Assembly: GCF_014490785.1 (NCBI RefSeq)
Contig: NZ_CP051488.1
Span: forward strand, 434,001-498,000
Direction: 5' to 3'
From: Kosakonia sp. SMBL-WEM22
Lineage (GTDB): Bacteria; Pseudomonadota; Gammaproteobacteria; Enterobacterales; Enterobacteriaceae
DNA: 64,000 bases
Shown here: piece by piece, positions 34,612 through 43,617 of the stretch
Layout of the letters: each line of letters opens with the position of its first letter
Position numbering within the stretch: position 1 is the first letter of the stretch
Position numbers and translations under genes: made by a program
The notes under the pieces: generated by a model
What the model saw: the letters and a program-made list of their open reading frames with translations, nothing else
The model's database searches: none
What the model was told of the DNA's origin: nothing

Positions 34612-36021
34612 TCAAACGGTATCAAAAAGTCTTTTTACCCCAGCAAGGAGAGTGTTTACTCTTTCAACATTACAGCCCGGGTATTTTAGTTGTCGAACCA
34701 AGTAACCGTAAGCTACAGCCGCGCGCTCACGTTTTCCGACAGATACAGTTTCCGCCCATACTCTGCAATTATTGAAGAAATCAGGTGAAGGGCATTGTTC
34801 ATCAACGAAATCAGGCTGGCCCCAATTGAGGGCTGTATTAGAATTAGGCCAGTCATTATCTTTTAAAGGACCTTCGGGGTGGAAAAAAGTACTAAGCTCG
34901 AATGTTATTGGATCTGTACTTAATGCTCGCTCTCCCACGTCTCCATAGTCAATTAAAACTGGTTTTTCGTCCGGTGAAACCAGTACATTGAGACCATGTA
35001 AATCCCCATGAACACACCCCCACTTTACTTGAATAAAGTTAGTTTCAAACCTCTCTATCCAATCATGTTCAATTAAACCTGATATCGCCTGGAAGTCATT
35101 ATCTTTAATGAATGTTTCTCTGATTTCTTTTACAGTTGTTCGGCGTTGTGGTGCAGAGTTAGTCCAGCGCTCCAGTATGCTTTTCAACCTTTCAATGATA
35201 ACGGTGGAACTCCGATTTATGAATGAAAAGCCGTTTAGTTCAGAAGCTGTCGCTAAGCTATAGAAAACCCCTGATGTTTTTTTAGCCCCATGGGCTAAAA
35301 CAGCAACCTTTCTTGGTGTTGCAAAGGATTCTAGCCTTGATATAAATCTATCGTGTCTTTCGACTTCATCGTTTATATTAGATGGGAGGCCTATTTTAGC
35401 GATTGAATTATGAATTCTCTTCCCAGAACCATCATCTACTCCAATTTTATAAACTGACGCGTCTGATAGACCTCCACCAATTCTTTCCACATTGCAATAT
35501 ACACCACCAACTAATGCTGTAAATATTTTAATTAGTCTTGTGGTGGAAATCTTTAACTCACACGATGGATTGAGCTCAACTTCGCTTACCGAGTCGAAAG
35601 CTTCGAAATAATGCCTTATTTTTTCATCAAGAGAGTTTAGTCTATGTTTTGGATGAAATCCTATTAAAGGAAGCGCTTTCCCGTGTCCCCACACATCGAC
35701 TTGATGGCTAAGTTCCATCATTTCTGGAAGAAACGATTCGGCGGATGAACCTGTAAGCATGAAAACTGGCGTCCCAGGAGCATGAGAGATAGCTACATCC
35801 AATAAATTTCGACCATGTTGAGGGTCGCTATCCATTTTTCCTTTAACAGTTGGAATTCTTAAATCCAAAAATATCATATCAAAAAATTCAGACTCAATTA
35901 ACAATGAAGCATCTTCATAGCTCTCTGCAACAGTATATAATGGTTCACGACATAATGAGTCAACTCGGAATTTTATTTCTTCTGCAAAACTAGCATCATC
36001 TTCAACAATAAGTATATTCAT
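34612..36021 (-). CDS. Receiver domain fused to an APH-like phosphotransferase
   Basis: A 469-residue fusion. Residues 1-120 are a response-regulator receiver: acidic D8/D9, phospho-acceptor D53 in IFLDLRIP, T90 in FMLTGSS and a Lys near 115. From about 165 it is an aminoglycoside-phosphotransferase/choline-kinase-like domain: IGGGLSDASVYKIG, the catalytic GCVHGDLHGLNVLV near residue 355, and metal-binding VLIDYGDVG near 375. There is no DNA-binding domain, so the output would be phosphoryl transfer to a small molecule or protein. ATGA overlap with the kinase gene shows coupling. The substrate is unknown. Confidence 0.85.
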   Translation of the reverse strand: MNILIVEDDASFAEEIKFRVDSLCREPLYTVAESYEDASLLIESEFFDMIFLDLRIPTVKGKMDSDPQHGRNLLDVAISHAPGTPVFMLTGSSAESFLPEMMELSHQVDVWGHGKALPLIGFHPKHRLNSLDEKIRHYFEAFDSVSEVELNPSCELKISTTRLIKIFTALVGGVYCNVERIGGGLSDASVYKIGVDDGSGKRIHNSIAKIGLPSNINDEVERHDRFISRLESFATPRKVAVLAHGAKKTSGVFYSLATASELNGFSFINRSSTVIIERLKSILERWTNSAPQRRTTVKEIRETFIKDNDFQAISGLIEHDWIERFETNFIQVKWGCVHGDLHGLNVLVSPDEKPVLIDYGDVGERALSTDPITFELSTFFHPEGPLKDNDWPNSNTALNWGQPDFVDEQCPSPDFFNNCRVWAETVSVGKRERAAVAYGYLVRQLKYPGCNVERVNTLLAGVKRLFDTV

Positions 36022-36902
36022 GATTTAAAGCTCCATCTTAATTCAAAAACAGCTCCTTCTGACTCAGAATTTCGGAGCTCGACTTTGCCATGCAAGGTTT
36101 CAATTGCCTGACTTACTATTCCCAAACCAAAGCCTAAGTGTCCAGACTTACTTGTTTCACCTAGAGTGAATGAATGCGCTGAATTAATAGGTAGCCCAGG
36201 TCCATTGTCAATCACACTAATCCACGTATCTCGGTCTGTTTGCCCCCAACTAATTATAACTGAAGCTCTTCTATCTTCATTTGAAAGAGATATTGCAGCC
36301 TCAATGGCATTTTTTATGCCATTACAAAGGGCTAGTCTTAACAACCCTCTATCGCAGAATATAACTAATGGAGTTCGGCCAACAAATGACACATCAATGT
36401 CCTTATCAGTCCTCTCCAATTCAACAATATCTTTTATTAACGTAGGTAGATCCATATCAATAGGTTGGGGAACAGATGTTGCCTTCTTCAGTTCTTCAAT
36501 TCCATCAAAAGTATCCTGAAGATGTTCAATACGTGTTCTTGTGCGTGATACAGCATAGTTGGGTAATTCATTAGAAATTGCGCTAGCCAAAAGCCCTAGT
36601 TTAGAGCCTATCTCATGTAATAACAGCCCGGCAACCCATTCAATCGCTTCTGCTCGCAATTTTTTTCTCACTTCATGTGGTATAATATCGGGTTCAGTGT
36701 CCTCAATAGAATTATTGGAGTGTAGGTTTCGAATCAAGCGCTCTATTCCTCTGATTAGGTAAGTATCAGATTCTGATGCTTTGATCCTTAATAAATCTTG
36801 AATGTCTGTTTCAAGTGCTAAACGCTCAAGCTCTCGAATTGCCTTAAATTTTTCATGGGAATTTTCACTTGTTAGGGCAATCAAGGCTTCCTCGCGAGTC
36901 AT
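36018..36902 (-). CDS. Soluble histidine kinase
   Basis: A 294-residue protein without membrane helices. Residues 1-65 look like short HEAT-type helical repeats (HEKFKAIRELERLALETDIQDLLRI). The H-box is LLLHEIGSKLGLL with His96, the N-box CNGIKNAIEAA, and the G-boxes VIDNGPGLP and GHLGFGLGI. It should phosphorylate the receiver of the adjacent gene in response to a cytoplasmic signal, perhaps one received from the upstream ATPase. It starts within the ATPase stop (TAATG) and overlaps the next gene. Confidence 0.88.
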   Translation of the reverse strand: MTREEALIALTSENSHEKFKAIRELERLALETDIQDLLRIKASESDTYLIRGIERLIRNLHSNNSIEDTEPDIIPHEVRKKLRAEAIEWVAGLLLHEIGSKLGLLASAISNELPNYAVSRTRTRIEHLQDTFDGIEELKKATSVPQPIDMDLPTLIKDIVELERTDKDIDVSFVGRTPLVIFCDRGLLRLALCNGIKNAIEAAISLSNEDRRASVIISWGQTDRDTWISVIDNGPGLPINSAHSFTLGETSKSGHLGFGLGIVSQAIETLHGKVELRNSESEGAVFELRWSFKS

Positions 36903-38740
36903 TATTTAATCCGCTCCCCATAAAATTTAGCTCGCTGGCTAAAGGCTTTAGCCCCCCCTTCCATTACAGTGCTTATTGCGTTTACTACATTAATCTCATC
37001 CAATGGACCAGAGCATAAGCGGAATCCCCTTCGCCCATCGGAACCTAAGTGAAGGACCAGATCTGCATCCCCAAGCACTGGAATATTTGGATTGTGGGTT
37101 GAGAATATAATTTGTCCTTGGTCGCCCCTTGAAAGAATTACTTTAATTAGAGTTTCTGCTATAAATGCATTGTCAATATGATCTTCAGGCTGATCTACTA
37201 TCAACATTCGATTCATGTGAGAAAGTATGAGCGGTAACACAACTGTACATCGTTGACCAGTAGAAAGTTCAGCAATATCTTTGTAGTCAGTCCCATCTAG
37301 CAACTGTAAAGAAATATCATCATCTATGTTAATAGTACAGATATCACCAAGCTCACAGTTTTTTAAGTGAGAAAGAATACGGGATGCTCTATCAGTATTG
37401 ATATTTGCAGCATATTTGATAAGTTCGACATCAAATTTATCGACAGCTTCTAGCAATGCACGAGGACTGATGTTCTTGGCTATCGATTCTGCTACATCAG
37501 CATAACGTATTCCGCTTCCTCTCAAAATTTCGGAAATAGCAGATGAAAAAGTCTTATATTGTCCGTTTCGGTATACCGAAACTTTTATGTTAGGATATAC
37601 TATCTTATTTAACTGTTCTGCAGCTGCTAGGCGAGCGGAGAATCTTTCGGCACGAATTTTATCAATTTTATCAAGTGATTCAGCTCTCATATCTATTAAC
37701 TGGTTAAGAGAGTTTTTCATGGTGGTTAGGAATGAGCTAACAGACTCCAGTTTAGCAATATTCTCTCTTAGTTCTTGCCCTCTTCTGAGGATGCTTCCTG
37801 AACCTGACTGAATACTTTCTATTTCCTGCCTTAATTGACGAGCCTGATCCTCCATTGTTATTTTGCTTGAACTGAAGCTATTGAATGCTGACTCCAACTC
37901 CGAGTATACTTTTAAAACTTCATTAAGTTCATTTGTTAAATTGGTTTTGATATTTTCAATCTTGCCTATCACTGGACTTAATAATAGTTTTGTACTTCCG
38001 TCAAAGTTGGATGAGTCTAAAGGTGCACTATCAATTCCTTTTTTAACTTCATGACTCCAGGCAGCCACGCTATTCTTAATTCTAGAAACCTGCTCAAGAA
38101 TTCCACTTGTGCTAGATATACTTATAGTTTGCTTTGAAAGTGAATCTGTTTTTTGTTTTAGTAAATCTGAGGTTTTAGAAACATTCTCTTCGGCTTGAAT
38201 TACAGATCTCAACTCATCTTTCAATGCAGGGAGGGAATTTTGAGTTTGTTCGAGTTCATCAATTTCTCGCCTGCTTGCTTCGATCTGTAGTGTTAGGTTT
38301 CTACATTCAGCAATTAACTCTCGCTCTTGCAACTCTGTATCGGAATTAAATTTAACGAAGCCGTCAATTAATTTCAATCGTCCCGACGCTTCAAGTCCAA
38401 CAGTTTCAATTTCTGTTTGAGAAAAAATAACTGGTTTTGTAAAAAGAGTTGTAGCCCTAGGGATGGGATCGCTAGCGGTCCGACTCACTAGAATAGTATC
38501 GTCACCATCTACAAGAGTAACTGTGACTTGCCCTGAACCCAATACTGAAAGTGCGTGATCTCTACTACGTCTTGTAGTCTCGATTGTTGTGCTGGTTGCA
38601 TCTAAACAGAATCTTATAATCTCAATTAGTGAAGTTTTTCCAGTTCCCCTTGCTCCAATTATGGCATTAAGACCTGATGTGAATTGGACATCAAGACCAT
38701 CCAGAAAACCCTCTTCAATCTGCACGCGCTGTATGTACAT
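36902..38740 (-). CDS. SMC/RecF-like ATPase with coiled coil
   Basis: A 612-residue ABC-type ATPase. Walker A is GARGTGKTS at about 29-37; a long coiled coil fills about 150-350; the ABC signature ELSTGQRCTVVLPLIL is near 500; Walker B with its following Asp/His is MLIVDQPEDHIDNAF, and IIFSTHNPNIPVLGDAD follows as the switch His. Such proteins bind DNA ends or nucleoprotein and recur as sensors in phage-defence loci. It is the first gene of the three-gene operon. The upstream region 38741-38980 shows no gene. Confidence 0.88.
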   Translation of the reverse strand: MYIQRVQIEEGFLDGLDVQFTSGLNAIIGARGTGKTSLIEIIRFCLDATSTTIETTRRSRDHALSVLGSGQVTVTLVDGDDTILVSRTASDPIPRATTLFTKPVIFSQTEIETVGLEASGRLKLIDGFVKFNSDTELQERELIAECRNLTLQIEASRREIDELEQTQNSLPALKDELRSVIQAEENVSKTSDLLKQKTDSLSKQTISISSTSGILEQVSRIKNSVAAWSHEVKKGIDSAPLDSSNFDGSTKLLLSPVIGKIENIKTNLTNELNEVLKVYSELESAFNSFSSSKITMEDQARQLRQEIESIQSGSGSILRRGQELRENIAKLESVSSFLTTMKNSLNQLIDMRAESLDKIDKIRAERFSARLAAAEQLNKIVYPNIKVSVYRNGQYKTFSSAISEILRGSGIRYADVAESIAKNISPRALLEAVDKFDVELIKYAANINTDRASRILSHLKNCELGDICTINIDDDISLQLLDGTDYKDIAELSTGQRCTVVLPLILSHMNRMLIVDQPEDHIDNAFIAETLIKVILSRGDQGQIIFSTHNPNIPVLGDADLVLHLGSDGRRGFRLCSGPLDEINVVNAISTVMEGGAKAFSQRAKFYGERIK

Positions 38741-38982
38741 ACTTTAACCAACCCTTAGCTTTTTGCAATACGTTACGTTTTACCATTTGTAGATTAATTA
38801 AACTAGATAAGCCTTTATTTGATAGGAGGCAAGGGCATTGCTCGATTGTGAAGTTACTAGTTGGCTTGATGCTAATTTTCCTACTGACAAAAGCTAAAGC
38901 TTGGTTCGATTGTTTTGCACGATACGGCCCTTCTCCGTATCCACAATCTCTGTTTCACTGTGATTAATTGTAACTAATTCAA

Positions 38983-39006
38983 CAATGTCTGCTTCTGGCA
39001 CAGGGC
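38983..39006 (+). repeat. Double-hairpin repeat D (first half, interrupted)
   Basis: AATGTCTGCTTCTGGCACAG matches the first half of the full units. The match breaks at about 39006, next to the recombinase gene, and the second half appears on its other side at 39676. Confidence 0.78.
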
Positions 39007-39028
39007 TGCTGTTGCAGCCCTGACAACC

Positions 39029-39631
39029 TTAGACTTCAATCGATTCAGATATCTCTAACGCATCATCGACTTCGATGCCCAGATAACGGACTGTGCTTTC
39101 CAGTTTCTTATGGCCCAACAGAAGTTGGATCACCCGGAGATTCTTGGTTTTCTTGTATATCAAGTAAGGTTTTGTTCTTCTCATGGAATGTGTGCTGTAA
39201 AGCGAAGCTTCGAGACCAAGCTTTTCTACCCACCCATGAAAAATTCGGCTGTATTGTCGGGTTGATATGTGCCGGTTAGTTCCGATCCGAGACCGAAACA
39301 AGAAGTCTTTGCTGTGCAAATTGCCAAGCTTTATCAATGCAGCAACAGCTTCTCTTGTCCCTTTGGTTATCTCAAATTGCACAGGGCTACCGGTTTTCTG
39401 TTGCAGCACCGTAGCTCTGCTTGAAACCGAGCTACCATATGCAACATCAGATACTTTGAGGCTCACCAGATCGCAGCCTCGTAGCTTACTGTCTAAGGCC
39501 ATATTGAACAGAGCTAAATCACGCGTTTTACCTTCCAGTTCAAGCCGGATTCGAATCCCCCAGATATGAGATATCTGAAGTGGTCTTTTTTGGCCTATGA
39601 TACGGTCTTTATTCCACGGTGACGTGTTCAT
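39029..39631 (-). CDS. Solo tyrosine recombinase, catalytic domain only
   Basis: A protein of about 200 residues, MNTSPWNKDRIIGQKRPLQI onward, lacking the usual N-terminal core-binding domain. All catalytic boxes are visible: Arg in MALDSKLRGCDLV, Lys in VLQQKTGSPV, HSMRR, LLGHKKLEST and the nucleophile in VRYLGIEVDD. I know it as a widespread small integrase often next to this kind of repeat. The ATG at 39631 follows AGGAG by eight bases; the TTG six bases upstream is unlikely. A 14-bp inverted repeat covers that start. Confidence 0.88.
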   Translation of the reverse strand: MNTSPWNKDRIIGQKRPLQISHIWGIRIRLELEGKTRDLALFNMALDSKLRGCDLVSLKVSDVAYGSSVSSRATVLQQKTGSPVQFEITKGTREAVAALIKLGNLHSKDFLFRSRIGTNRHISTRQYSRIFHGWVEKLGLEASLYSTHSMRRTKPYLIYKKTKNLRVIQLLLGHKKLESTVRYLGIEVDDALEISESIEV

Positions 39632-39666
39632 ACTCAAATCTCCTGCAATGTGGGAGATTTGAGTAT
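39630..39666 (-). promoter_or_regulatory. Hairpin over the recombinase start site
   Basis: ATACTCAAATCTCC (39630-39643) and GGAGATTTGAGTAT (39653-39666) are perfect inverted repeats of 14 bp with a nine-base loop. In the mRNA the hairpin contains the Shine-Dalgarno and start codon of the recombinase, so it should hold translation down. Confidence 0.75.
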
Positions 39667-39675
39667 GGTTGTACC

Positions 39676-39700
39676 TTATGAGCGAGATGCGGACGTGATG
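39676..39700 (+). repeat. Double-hairpin repeat E (second half)
   Basis: TTATGAGCGAGATGCGGACG matches the second half of the full units. With repeat D it brackets the recombinase gene, as if the gene sits inside one unit. Confidence 0.68.
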
Positions 39701-39862
39701 CTTAGAACAGAAATGACATTTCGGTTACCGAACAGACACAAAGGGCGCTGTTAACTAGGGAAGTTTCTGGTTTTTCCAATAAACCAATATGTTCTTGCAA
39801 TAATAAAATTACTAGTAAATACTAGAATTACTCAGTAATTTCTCGCTTTGGAGTAGATGATT

Positions 39863-40234
39863 ATGGCAAAAGGTACTAAACCACGCAGCACTCTCCCAGC
39901 CAAACCGCTGCCAGCACCACCAGTGATCAAGGTTGAAAATTTGATGGCGAATCTCAATCTCGGGACCGGCGAACTGAGAGATTACACTATTACTCAAAAA
40001 CCAGGTCATACCACTATTACTGCTACAACGACAGACGGACAGCACGTTCGTGTTGAAAAATATAATGGCAATAATGGGTTCTCCGAAGGCTCAATGTCAG
40101 TATTTGTGCCTGGGAGTATAGAAGAACGCCGGGATGAAGCCCGACGACTTAGAGATACGGGTCTCTCGCAAACGGCGATAGCTGACAGACTAGGTGTCTC
40201 TCAGAAAACAATCAGCAATGACCTGACAAAATAA
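39863..40234 (+). CDS. HTH-domain protein
   Basis: A protein of about 123 residues. The second half ends with RRDEARRLRDTGLSQTAIADRLGVSQKTISNDLTK, a clear helix-turn-helix of the resolvase/sigma-4 type. The first part (MAKGTKPRSTLPAKPLPAPPVIKVENLMANLNLGTGELRDY) is low-complexity and then beta-like. The ATG at 39863 is nine bases after GGAG, better spaced than that at 39857. It may regulate neighbouring genes. A strong terminator follows. Confidence 0.75.
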   Translation: MAKGTKPRSTLPAKPLPAPPVIKVENLMANLNLGTGELRDYTITQKPGHTTITATTTDGQHVRVEKYNGNNGFSEGSMSVFVPGSIEERRDEARRLRDTGLSQTAIADRLGVSQKTISNDLTK

Positions 40235-40256
40235 AGTCAAAGCTTTGCGGTTCTGG

Positions 40257-40280
40257 CCGCCCCATTGGGGCGGTTTTTTT
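40257..40280 (+). terminator. Intrinsic terminator
   Basis: CCGCCCC and GGGGCGG form a stem with a three-base loop, followed by seven T residues, 23 bases after the HTH gene. Confidence 0.9.
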
Positions 40281-40424
40281 GTTTTTGTAGCATATTTGGC
40301 AGCGTGTAAATAATGCTGGACGGGCGTAACGCACAGCAACCATGCCCTAAATGACGGCTTTTGGAGTGCTTTCCTATCCACAATGGTAAAAAATAACTTT
40401 TATTGGGGCAGTTGGGGATGATTG

Positions 40425-40496
40425 ATGTCCTCTCTTGGCACAGAGAGGACAGCTAACGGTCGAAGGTCCGTTGTGAGCGAAAAGCGGAAGTTCGCA
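40425..40496 (+). repeat. Double-hairpin repeat F (full unit)
   Basis: First half TGTCCTCTCTTGGCACAGAG with GAGGACA: here the stem bases differ from the other copies (CCTCT/AGAGG instead of CCGCT/AGCGG), yet both strands changed together. Second half GGTCCGTTGTGAGCGAAAAG then CGGAAGTTCGCA. The rest of 40497-40686 shows no gene. Confidence 0.82.
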
Positions 40497-40686
40497 GTTG
40501 ATCTCGCAGTCTAAAAGTCGCATTACTAACACTGCTGCGTGTTAATCAACGGGGAGCTGGTCACCTGACCGGGTGTCAGATGACGCTAGCTAGAAGTATT
40601 GCGTTACTTTAATAATCTAATTACTTAAAATGATTATTTTTATTCACTCTTATCGCACATCAAATTGTTATAAATAGACAATTATA

Positions 40687-41526
40687 TTAAATATGTGAAA
40701 ACCCACCTTCTATATACCATCTCTCGTTAATTAACTTGCTAAATAACGCATACTCCCAAGAGTCAGGGCGACGACTAACCATACTTTGTTGATCAATAAG
40801 CTCCTCATAAACCGAATCCCAATCATTTATTTCCAGAAGCGGCTGGAAGTTATTTTTCAAGTCCTCTAATCTGACTATGGCATTTGAAGAATAAAGCTCA
40901 TCTAATTTTAAGCGACTGAAATGGCTTTTAAGTTTTTCGTTTGCACCGTTTCCTAAGTGACGATTATCTTTACATACGTAAGTCAACTCAATAGGGTTCA
41001 AGTTTGTGAATCTAACTTCAAACCATTGTTCTTGTGAAAAGTCATCATAATAAGGATGAATGAATTGTTTATTTAGTTGGTTTGGCATTGTATGTTTTTT
41101 TGCTTCGTTACATCTGGAGCAGATAGGCACAAGGTTTTTTGGGAAAACAGAATAAAGAAAATAAGTTGATTTAGGCATATGATGGTCCAGGGCTGTTACT
41201 ATGCTTTCCGAACACATAGGACACTTTTTTCTTGGTGCCGAAGCCAGAATTCTATCATAGTCATCTCGGCAGCTGCCTGTTTTTCCAACAAGTTGTTTGG
41301 TATAGAGTGCTTTCATGTAATCAGCATCTAGATTTCCATTTGCCTGTGAGCGTGGGATCGTATAGCCCGTACTGGCAGTCATCAAACGATCATAGTCATG
41401 ATAAATCTGTGTGAAATATGGAATTGCGTCCATCAATTCCTGTGCTAATAAAACATCAGTGTAAGCTAAAGCACAGTTTCTAATTATGTTTATATCATTA
41501 ATTGTTGGTTTGCTTATATTAATCAT
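40687..41526 (-). CDS. ptuB: HNH endonuclease, PtuB-like (Septu)
   Basis: A 279-residue protein with a zinc-bound HNH motif: CPMCSESIVTALDHHMPKS near residue 96, then PICSRCNEAKKH, giving two CxxC pairs and the DHH metal-binding core. It overlaps the ATPase gene by eight bases. Paired ATPase and HNH genes are the hallmark of the Septu phage-defence system, where PtuA and PtuB form a DNA-cleaving complex. No reverse transcriptase is near, so this is not a retron-linked copy. It is somewhat longer than the PtuB proteins I know. Confidence 0.78.
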   Translation of the reverse strand: MINISKPTINDINIIRNCALAYTDVLLAQELMDAIPYFTQIYHDYDRLMTASTGYTIPRSQANGNLDADYMKALYTKQLVGKTGSCRDDYDRILASAPRKKCPMCSESIVTALDHHMPKSTYFLYSVFPKNLVPICSRCNEAKKHTMPNQLNKQFIHPYYDDFSQEQWFEVRFTNLNPIELTYVCKDNRHLGNGANEKLKSHFSRLKLDELYSSNAIVRLEDLKNNFQPLLEINDWDSVYEELIDQQSMVSRRPDSWEYALFSKLINERWYIEGGFSHI

Positions 41527-43111
41527 AGCTATCCCTTTTTTTCTTATTTATCAGGGACCGGGCTAAGGCTCGTGCTTCTGCACCTAACCTATTACTAAAG
41601 TAATTGTTTACTTCATCAAATGTAGAGAAGGTTTTACTGGCATCCGCTATCATTTTATAAAAACCAGTATTCACAACTTCATGGCTGAATACTTCACGTG
41701 TCAAAGTCCCGACATTTTCCCCAAACGTCTCAATTTGCGGCCGGTCAGCACTGACGTACTTACCTGTCCTGTTTAATATCCATACACAGTCAGAGCGAAC
41801 CTCCTGAAGAACTACCGGAGAGTGCGTAGCGACAATCGCTACGCCGTTTCTTTCACTCATAAGATGTGATACAGCTCGGATATAAGCAGAAATCAATGGA
41901 GGGTGCAGGTGAGCCTCTGGTTCGTCAATGAGAGTTAAGGATCTGTCTTCTGTTACCTCAACTAATTTAGTGATACTAAGTAGAGTAACCAGATGACCTG
42001 AGCTCAACTTGTTTAAAAACGTTTTTACAATCTCTCTCCAGTCCTTGGGATAGTCTTTATCCTCGAATTGCGCGAGTTTCGATACACCTGCTTCAGAAAA
42101 AAGAGGGTCATTCTCTAAAATATTTAGACATTCCTCCCATCTTTTCCTTCGTACTCCTACTAAACATTCCTGCATACTACTGCAAAATTCTACATACAGT
42201 TCATCTGAACTTTTCGGTCTTAGTTTTTGTTCTTTATCATTCCCTCTCAGGTCTAGTACCATCAAGCCTATATACTGATATTTAACGCCAGAGGGTAGTA
42301 TATTCTGCCCTACAGGACCAAATCTATCAAACGGACTATATGAACATAAGTTGAGAGAGTTAAAATAGGTACTGTTATCTCCCCACTCGATACCTTCCTT
42401 TACTTGAAGTGAGCCAACAGAGTTTTCATTGTCTGTGTTAAGTTTTATCACACCTTTAATAAATCCTGAAAATAAGGTGGTTTTCCCTACTCCGTTTCTG
42501 CCAATTACAGCCTGGATATTGCTCGGTGGAATGTCCTTATTATTGACGCTAAACTCCAATCTTATTTCCTTCTCATTGGCATCTCTGTTTGGGAAAAGAT
42601 ATGAGAAGTTAAAAGGCTTATTGTGATCTTCTTCATAAGCTATTGCGTGCAAGGATTCTTTAATATTCCTTTCACTGACATCCCTTAAAAGAGACTGGTT
42701 CATGGCAGGATGCGATTTGTAATTTTCATAAATTTCCAAATCATAAGCACAATCCCTAATGCCCCTTAATATTTCAATTCTTATATTTCTTGAGATCTGA
42801 TTGAGAGTTTCATAAAAGTTCTCGCTCTGCCCTAGAGAGAAAAAGCTCTCATCTAATGAAGTGAATTCCTCAGGTAAATTAGGTGTGTTAAAAGGCTGTC
42901 CCTTTTCATCCGCTGAAAGTGCAGATGACTCCTTCATACCTTTGCTAGCTATTTTTGTGTAACCAATTTTGTATAATTCACCCGTATCATCACTATAAAA
43001 CATAGTAAAAAGAGTTTCCCAGTAAAACCAGTCATTCCAGTTATCTTTAACTAGGTAAACCATGTTTTTTTCTGACTTATCTGGTGTGTTTTTTACTTTT
43101 CTAAATTTCAT
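41519..43111 (-). CDS. ptuA: ABC-type ATPase, PtuA-like (Septu)
   Basis: A protein of about 530 residues. Walker A is IGRNGVGKTTLF near residue 205; the signature region is NKLSSGHLVTLLSITKLVE; Walker B is SLTLIDEPEAHLHPP; the switch His is IVATHSPVVLQEV. The ATG at 43111 is chosen because MKFRKVKNTPDKSEKNMVYLVKD reads as a natural start and a run of nine G stands in the place of the Shine-Dalgarno. The upstream start at 43165 is less likely. In Septu the ATPase senses phage infection and directs PtuB. Confidence 0.8.
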   Translation of the reverse strand: MKFRKVKNTPDKSEKNMVYLVKDNWNDWFYWETLFTMFYSDDTGELYKIGYTKIASKGMKESSALSADEKGQPFNTPNLPEEFTSLDESFFSLGQSENFYETLNQISRNIRIEILRGIRDCAYDLEIYENYKSHPAMNQSLLRDVSERNIKESLHAIAYEEDHNKPFNFSYLFPNRDANEKEIRLEFSVNNKDIPPSNIQAVIGRNGVGKTTLFSGFIKGVIKLNTDNENSVGSLQVKEGIEWGDNSTYFNSLNLCSYSPFDRFGPVGQNILPSGVKYQYIGLMVLDLRGNDKEQKLRPKSSDELYVEFCSSMQECLVGVRRKRWEECLNILENDPLFSEAGVSKLAQFEDKDYPKDWREIVKTFLNKLSSGHLVTLLSITKLVEVTEDRSLTLIDEPEAHLHPPLISAYIRAVSHLMSERNGVAIVATHSPVVLQEVRSDCVWILNRTGKYVSADRPQIETFGENVGTLTREVFSHEVVNTGFYKMIADASKTFSTFDEVNNYFSNRLGAEARALARSLINKKKRDSYD

Positions 43112-43267
43112 ACCCCCCCCCGCAGTAATGAGATGTATTTCGGAGCTGTTATTTAATAGTGTCACATATTTACAAGTTCAATCAAATAGATTAAAACTAA
43201 TGAATTAGATTGTTAGGGGCCGCGAGATAGCTTTCTGACCTTATACAGGCCAGCAAGCTCGTCCTCA

Positions 43268-43501
43268 TCAAACCTCGTCGAAAGTATCAAGCTTGCAGAA
43301 GCTCACCAAGATATTATCATTTTTTCTCTTGAAATCTTCGCTTACGGCAGCTTGTGACTCAGCAAACAGAAGTACAAAGTGATCATCACCCCATCGCTTA
43401 AGCCGGCCAAAAGTAAGCCCTCCGTCAAAGCTAAGCTCGGTTTCATCTGAGAGCCCTGACAGCTCATTTCGCAAATCACCCACAGTAAATTTCATGCCCA
43501 T
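43268..43501 (-). CDS. Small hypothetical protein
   Basis: A 77-residue acidic protein (MKFTVGDLRNELSGLSDETELSFDGGLTFGRLKRWGDDHFVLLF). The first 30 residues resemble the short proteins with a VGDLRxxLxxLPDDxEV start that accompany mobile elements. The start could be 43501 or the ATG at 43495. Its role is unknown; it lies between PtuA and repeat G. Confidence 0.6.
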   Translation of the reverse strand: MGMKFTVGDLRNELSGLSDETELSFDGGLTFGRLKRWGDDHFVLLFAESQAAVSEDFKRKNDNILVSFCKLDTFDEV

Positions 43502-43617
43502 TTTTATTGCTCACTTTAGTTAAGTTAAGAGTTTATTGTAACGGCATATATAAAATATGCATTCCACTATCAATTGTGACCTGCTCCTTTGTGATTAAAA
43601 CATAATGTTGCGAGGAA

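Noticed and set aside
34612..38740. Calling the two-component operon Detocs
   Set aside because: The known system has a nucleotidase-type effector and a different receiver protein; here the partner is an SMC-like ATPase and the receiver is fused to a phosphotransferase-like domain.
40687..43165. A retron with PtuAB effector
   Set aside because: No reverse transcriptase gene lies next to the pair; the surrounding bases hold only a repeat unit, a terminator and a small frame.
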